A stretch of DNA of 8,844 nucleotides, taken from Methylorubrum extorquens (GTDB lineage: Bacteria; Pseudomonadota; Alphaproteobacteria; Rhizobiales; Beijerinckiaceae). The stretch spans positions 1 through 8,844 of the forward strand of contig JAEUAC010000225.1 of assembly GCA_019695455.1 (NCBI GenBank). The letters run 5' to 3'. The position numbers and the translations under genes were made by a program. Under the pieces are notes generated by a model. The model saw only the letters and a program-made list of their open reading frames with translations. It did not search any database and was not told the DNA's origin. Of the stretch, positions 6,454 to 8,844 are shown one piece after another (position 1 is the stretch's first letter; every line of letters starts with the position of its first letter).

Positions 6454-7581
6454 TCACATGGCGAGCTCGTTGCCCGAATAGTCGATCTTGCCGTCGGCGC
6501 CCTTCTTCCAGACGTACATGACGTAGTCCGGACGCGTGATGTCGCCCTTCTTGTCGTAGGAGATGTCGCCGATCACGGTCTTGAAGACCTTCCCCGAATG
6601 CATGTACTCGGCCATCTTCTTCGGGTCGGTCGACTTCACGGCCTCGGCGGCCTCGGCCAGGATCTGCACGGCCGCGTAGGAATACAGCGTGTAGGCCTCG
6701 GGGTCGTAGTTCTTGGCCTTGAACTTCGCGACGACGTCCTTCGCCATCGGGTTCTTGCGCGGATCGGGCGCGAAGGTCATGAGCGTGCCTTCGGCGCCGG
6801 GACCGGCGATCTGGGCGAACTCCTTGTCGGTGATGCCGTCGCCGGACATCATCGGCGCCTTGAGGCCCTGGTCGCGCATCTGGCGGATGATGAGGCCCGC
6901 CTCGGTATGCAGGCCGCCGTAATAGACGACGTCCACGTTCTGCTGCTTCAGCTTGGAGACGAGGGCCGAATAGTCCTTCTCGCCCGGGTTGATGCCCTCG
7001 TAGAGCACCGGCTTCAGGCCCTTGGCCTCCATGGCCTTCATGGTCTCGTCGGCCAGGCCCTTGCCGTAGGGCGTCTTGTCGTGGACGACCGCGACCTTCT
7101 TGCCCTTGAAGTTCTTGGCCAGGTATTCGGCGGCGACGGCCCCCTGCTGGTCGTCGCGGCCGCAGGTGCGGAACGTGTTCCACAGCTTGCGCTCGGTGAA
7201 GCGGGGATTGGTGGAGGCGGGCGTGATCTGGATCACGCCCGATTCGGCATAGACGTCGGACGACGGGATCGACACGCCCGAGTTGAAGTTGCCGACGACC
7301 CACTTCACGCCGTCGGACACGAACTTGTTGGCGATGGAGACGCCCTGCTTCGGATCGGAGGCGTCGTCTCCGACCTGGACCTGGATCTTCTGCCCGAGGA
7401 CGCCGCCCTTGGCGTTGATGTCCTCGACCGCCTGCTCGACGCCGTTCTTCAGCTGGGTGCCGAACGTCGCGTTGGGGCCCGTGATCGGCCCGCCGACGGC
7501 GAGCTTGATCTGTGCCTGGGCCGCGCCGGATACGGCAAGCCCGAGACCGAGCGCGAGCCCGGTCAGAAGTCCCGTCTTCAT
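6454..7581 (-). CDS. Branched-chain amino-acid ABC transporter, periplasmic binding protein
   Basis: This 375-residue protein is the solute-binding subunit of a hydrophobic amino-acid (Liv/HAAT) ABC transporter. Residues 1-23 form a signal peptide (positive start, Leu/Gly-rich core, cut after AQA), giving a mature protein beginning QIKLAVGGPITG. Family sequences are VEDINAKGGVLGQKI at about 52-66, then SGVIQITPASTNPRFTERK and FRTCGRDDQQGAVAAEYL in the first lobe, and the hinge/second-lobe segment VVYYGGLHTEAG. The length is typical of LivK/LivJ/BraC proteins. A GAGGGAG purine stretch precedes the ATG by about 10 bases. Ligand preference cannot be read from the sequence: Leu/Ile/Val is likely, but relatives bind other amino acids, amides or aromatic acids. 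The permease and ATPase genes are not in the window. The gene appears monocistronic, with a candidate promoter upstream and a strong terminator downstream. Confidence 0.93.
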   Translation of the reverse strand: MKTGLLTGLALGLGLAVSGAAQAQIKLAVGGPITGPNATFGTQLKNGVEQAVEDINAKGGVLGQKIQVQVGDDASDPKQGVSIANKFVSDGVKWVVGNFNSGVSIPSSDVYAESGVIQITPASTNPRFTERKLWNTFRTCGRDDQQGAVAAEYLAKNFKGKKVAVVHDKTPYGKGLADETMKAMEAKGLKPVLYEGINPGEKDYSALVSKLKQQNVDVVYYGGLHTEAGLIIRQMRDQGLKAPMMSGDGITDKEFAQIAGPGAEGTLMTFAPDPRKNPMAKDVVAKFKAKNYDPEAYTLYSYAAVQILAEAAEAVKSTDPKKMAEYMHSGKVFKTVIGDISYDKKGDITRPDYVMYVWKKGADGKIDYSGNELAM

Positions 7582-7647
7582 GCCGTTCTTCTCCCTCTGT
7601 GATGACCGCCGCGCAGGCGCGGCCGGCGGCGGACCGCCGTCGCGCGC

Positions 7648-7676
7648 AATCTTGCTGGTTTCGCGACGAATGTCAC
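7648..7676 (-). promoter_or_regulatory. Candidate sigma-70-type promoter of the binding-protein gene
   Basis: Read on the minus strand, GTGACA (5 of 6 to TTGACA; plus-strand 7671-7676) is followed by exactly 17 bases and then AAGATT (3 of 6 to TATAAT; plus-strand 7648-7653). This would give a leader of about 60 bases before the ATG at 7581. The -10 element lies in a small palindrome, GCAA-GA-TTGC. The 117-base gap it sits in (7582-7700) holds no gene. This is a pattern match only. Confidence 0.35.
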
Positions 7677-7700
7677 CCGGCCCGACAGGCGCAAGAAAGA

Positions 7701-8054
7701 TCAGGCCTGCGCTTTCTCGCGCCAGCCGAACGGCCCGGTCTTCTCGTAGAGCCAGCTATATTGCGTGGTCATCTGCCGGGTGCGGCGCACCCGGAACGAC
7801 AGGGCGGAGAAGGCGGTCACCACGACGAAGTCGACGAGGAAGTGCTGGAGCGACAGGAGCGTGCCGTCGAAGAGCGCGTAGTGGATGAAGCGCACCGCCA
7901 TGGCGAGAGGCACGGACCAGGCGACGACCTGCCAGAACGGCCGCCACGTCGCCGCGATCGACCGACCCGCCATCCAGGCGATCCAGCCGCCGCCGGCCAC
8001 CGTCACGAGGACGAAGAGCCAGGCCGATTGTTCCTCGTAGAGTATGCCCTGCAT
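7701..8054 (-). CDS. DUF6867-family three-helix membrane protein
   Basis: This 117-residue integral membrane protein resembles the small DUF6867 proteins found beside branched-chain amino-acid transporter genes in Hyphomicrobiales. It begins MQGILYEEQSAWLF and ends with RTRQMTTQYSWLYEKTGPFGW, both hallmarks of the group as I recall it. Hydrophobic segments lie at about residues 11-30, 38-56 and 70-88. A conserved-looking VRFIHYALFDGTLLSL sits between the second and third. The function is unknown; its position next to a Liv binding protein suggests a role tied to that transporter, which is inference. The start at 8054 is fixed by GGAGG at 8063-8067, 8 bases upstream and inside the end of the DUF29 gene. 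The open frame continues upstream, but only as out-of-frame DUF29 sequence. The start is 4 bases from the upstream stop, so the two are almost certainly translated from one transcript. Confidence 0.82.
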   Translation of the reverse strand: MQGILYEEQSAWLFVLVTVAGGGWIAWMAGRSIAATWRPFWQVVAWSVPLAMAVRFIHYALFDGTLLSLQHFLVDFVVVTAFSALSFRVRRTRQMTTQYSWLYEKTGPFGWREKAQA

Positions 8055-8058
8055 CGAT

Positions 8059-8571
8059 CTAGCCTCCGCCGTCCGTGGTCCGATCCGCCGCGTCGAGGTT
8101 GAGGCGCGCGAGAGCGTCGGCCATGTCGAAATCCTCCCGTGCCAGATCCGCGACGTCCAGCGGGCAGCCGGGTGCGAGCGGCGGCACGTCGATGCCGTGT
8201 TCGGCCAGTGCCGCACGCGCCTGGCGCTGCGCCATGCGCCAGAGGCGGCCGAGGTCCAGGCGCTGCGCCATCGAAGGGGTCAGCTTGCCGAGAAGGTCGA
8301 TGTGGAACGTGACCACCTCCGTCCGCCAATGCGCAGCGGCGGGCGCGTCGGGTGCGGCGGCGAGCTTGATCAGATGGACGAGGATGAGCCGGATGTAGCT
8401 TTCCGCGGCGTCGCGCTGGCTCTTGCCCACGTCTTCGATCTCCTCGGCGACGTGCGCGATGTCGAGTTCGTTGGAGAGCTCCGGATGCGCGCTCAGCAGA
8501 CGACGCAGCGCGTCCGCCTGCTGCTCCGACCAGGCGCAGATGTCGTCGTCGTAGAGGGTCCCACGATCCAT
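8059..8571 (-). CDS. DUF29-family protein
   Basis: This 170-residue cytoplasmic protein matches the DUF29 family, which is common in cyanobacteria and proteobacteria and has no established function. Visible family features are LYDDDICAWSEQQADALR at 6-23, ELDIAHVAEEIEDVGKSQRDA at 35-55, the helix RLILVHLIKLAA at 61-72, HWRTEV at 81-86 and LTPSM at 97-101. The C-terminal part holds CPLDVADLAREDFD at 136-149. There is no signal peptide or membrane helix. The ATG at 8571 has AGGA 7 bases upstream. The stop is TAG at 8059-8061. It sits 4 bases upstream of the DUF6867 gene and 61 bases after the metallo-beta-lactamase-fold gene. DUF29 genes are often multicopy and mobile between genomes, so its place beside transporter genes may be accidental. 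Neither a toxin nor an antitoxin role can be argued from the sequence. Confidence 0.85.
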   Translation of the reverse strand: MDRGTLYDDDICAWSEQQADALRRLLSAHPELSNELDIAHVAEEIEDVGKSQRDAAESYIRLILVHLIKLAAAPDAPAAAHWRTEVVTFHIDLLGKLTPSMAQRLDLGRLWRMAQRQARAALAEHGIDVPPLAPGCPLDVADLAREDFDMADALARLNLDAADRTTDGGG

Positions 8572-8632
8572 GGAGCCATCCTAGCGATTGCCGGGCTCCG
8601 AAGCGAGACGGTCGGGCCCTCCGGCCACGGCG

Positions 8633-8844
8633 TCACGGCGCGGCGCCGCGCTGCTTCGCGAGGCTCTGTTCGAACTGGCCCTTCAGGGTCGCGAGATAGG
8701 TCTGGAACTCGCCCGGGACCACGAACGGGTTGGGCGCGCCGGGCGCGATCCTCGCGCGCTTGGCCGCCATGCCGTACATCTCGGGATGGGGCGCGAGCAG
8801 CACGTCGCCCCGGATGGAGGGCGCCGTCGCGAAGGTGCGCTCGT
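8633..8844 (-). CDS. Metallo-beta-lactamase-fold hydrolase, C-terminal end (subclass B3-like)
   Basis: Only the last 69 codons are in the window; the frame was read by hand and ends at TGA (8633-8635). The segment GDVLLAPHPEMYGMAAKRA resembles the last metal-binding strand of subclass B3 metallo-beta-lactamases, where the histidine of an LL-TPHP motif is the final zinc ligand. The following NPFVVPGEFQTYLATL and a terminal helix (FEQSLAKQ) also resemble the B3 C-terminus. The main zinc motif HxHxDH lies outside the window, so activity cannot be judged. B3-like proteins on environmental chromosomes include true beta-lactamases as well as hydrolases of other substrates. The 61-base gap to the DUF29 gene has no clear terminator, so the two could share a transcript. 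Confidence 0.7.
   Translation of the reverse strand, partial: ERTFATAPSIRGDVLLAPHPEMYGMAAKRARIAPGAPNPFVVPGEFQTYLATLKGQFEQSLAKQRGAAP

Noticed and set aside
5713..7602. A 629-residue plus-strand open frame across the peptidase and binding-protein genes
   Set aside because: It spans two well-supported minus-strand genes and the terminator between them, and its composition is typical of antisense GC-rich noise.
1..8844. Search for CRISPR repeats, tRNA genes, transposase fragments, terminal inverted repeats and att sites
   Set aside because: None seen. Repeats in the window are short, local and not flanked by target-site duplications, and all sizeable coding regions are accounted for.

Overview
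The window is high-GC DNA (about 70% by eye) laid out like a chromosome of an alphaproteobacterium of the order Hyphomicrobiales (Rhizobiales). A Methylobacterium-like organism is the best guess. This rests on how the proteins read (PurB starting MIPRYSRP, a PpiD-like protein starting MLQNI, a DUF6867 protein beside a Liv binding protein) and not on a database search. All genes but one lie on the minus strand.

From right to left, the order of minus-strand transcription, the window begins with the last 69 codons of a metallo-beta-lactamase-fold protein (8633-8844). A DUF29 protein (8059-8571) and a three-helix membrane protein of the DUF6867 family (7701-8054) follow, 4 bases apart. Next comes the periplasmic branched-chain amino-acid binding protein of an ABC transporter (6454-7581), with its own candidate promoter and a clear intrinsic terminator (6389-6413). 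After that are a self-processing P1/S58-family aminopeptidase (5293-6285) and ribulose-phosphate 3-epimerase (rpe, 4479-5165).

The only plus-strand gene is an unassigned two-helix membrane protein (4069-4476). It ends 2 bases from the end of rpe and is divergent from purB (adenylosuccinate lyase, 2687-3994). The 74-base gap it shares with purB holds a nested inverted repeat (4019-4060) whose right arm runs into the membrane gene's ribosome binding site. Downstream of purB, after GC-rich hairpins, are a PpiD/SurA-type periplasmic folding factor (637-2538) and the first 206 codons of trpE (1-620). These two are 16 bases apart and probably co-transcribed.

Most of the content is housekeeping metabolism: purine synthesis, the pentose phosphate/Calvin epimerase, tryptophan synthesis, amino-acid uptake and envelope protein folding. 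I see no defence system, prophage, transposon, CRISPR array, tRNA or rRNA, and no convincing evidence of an undescribed multi-gene system. The parts worth a second look are the nested repeat with its lower-GC orphan membrane gene, the DUF29 gene placed next to the Liv-linked DUF6867 gene, and the linker and cleavage region of the P1 peptidase. No intergenic stretch exceeds 300 bases.
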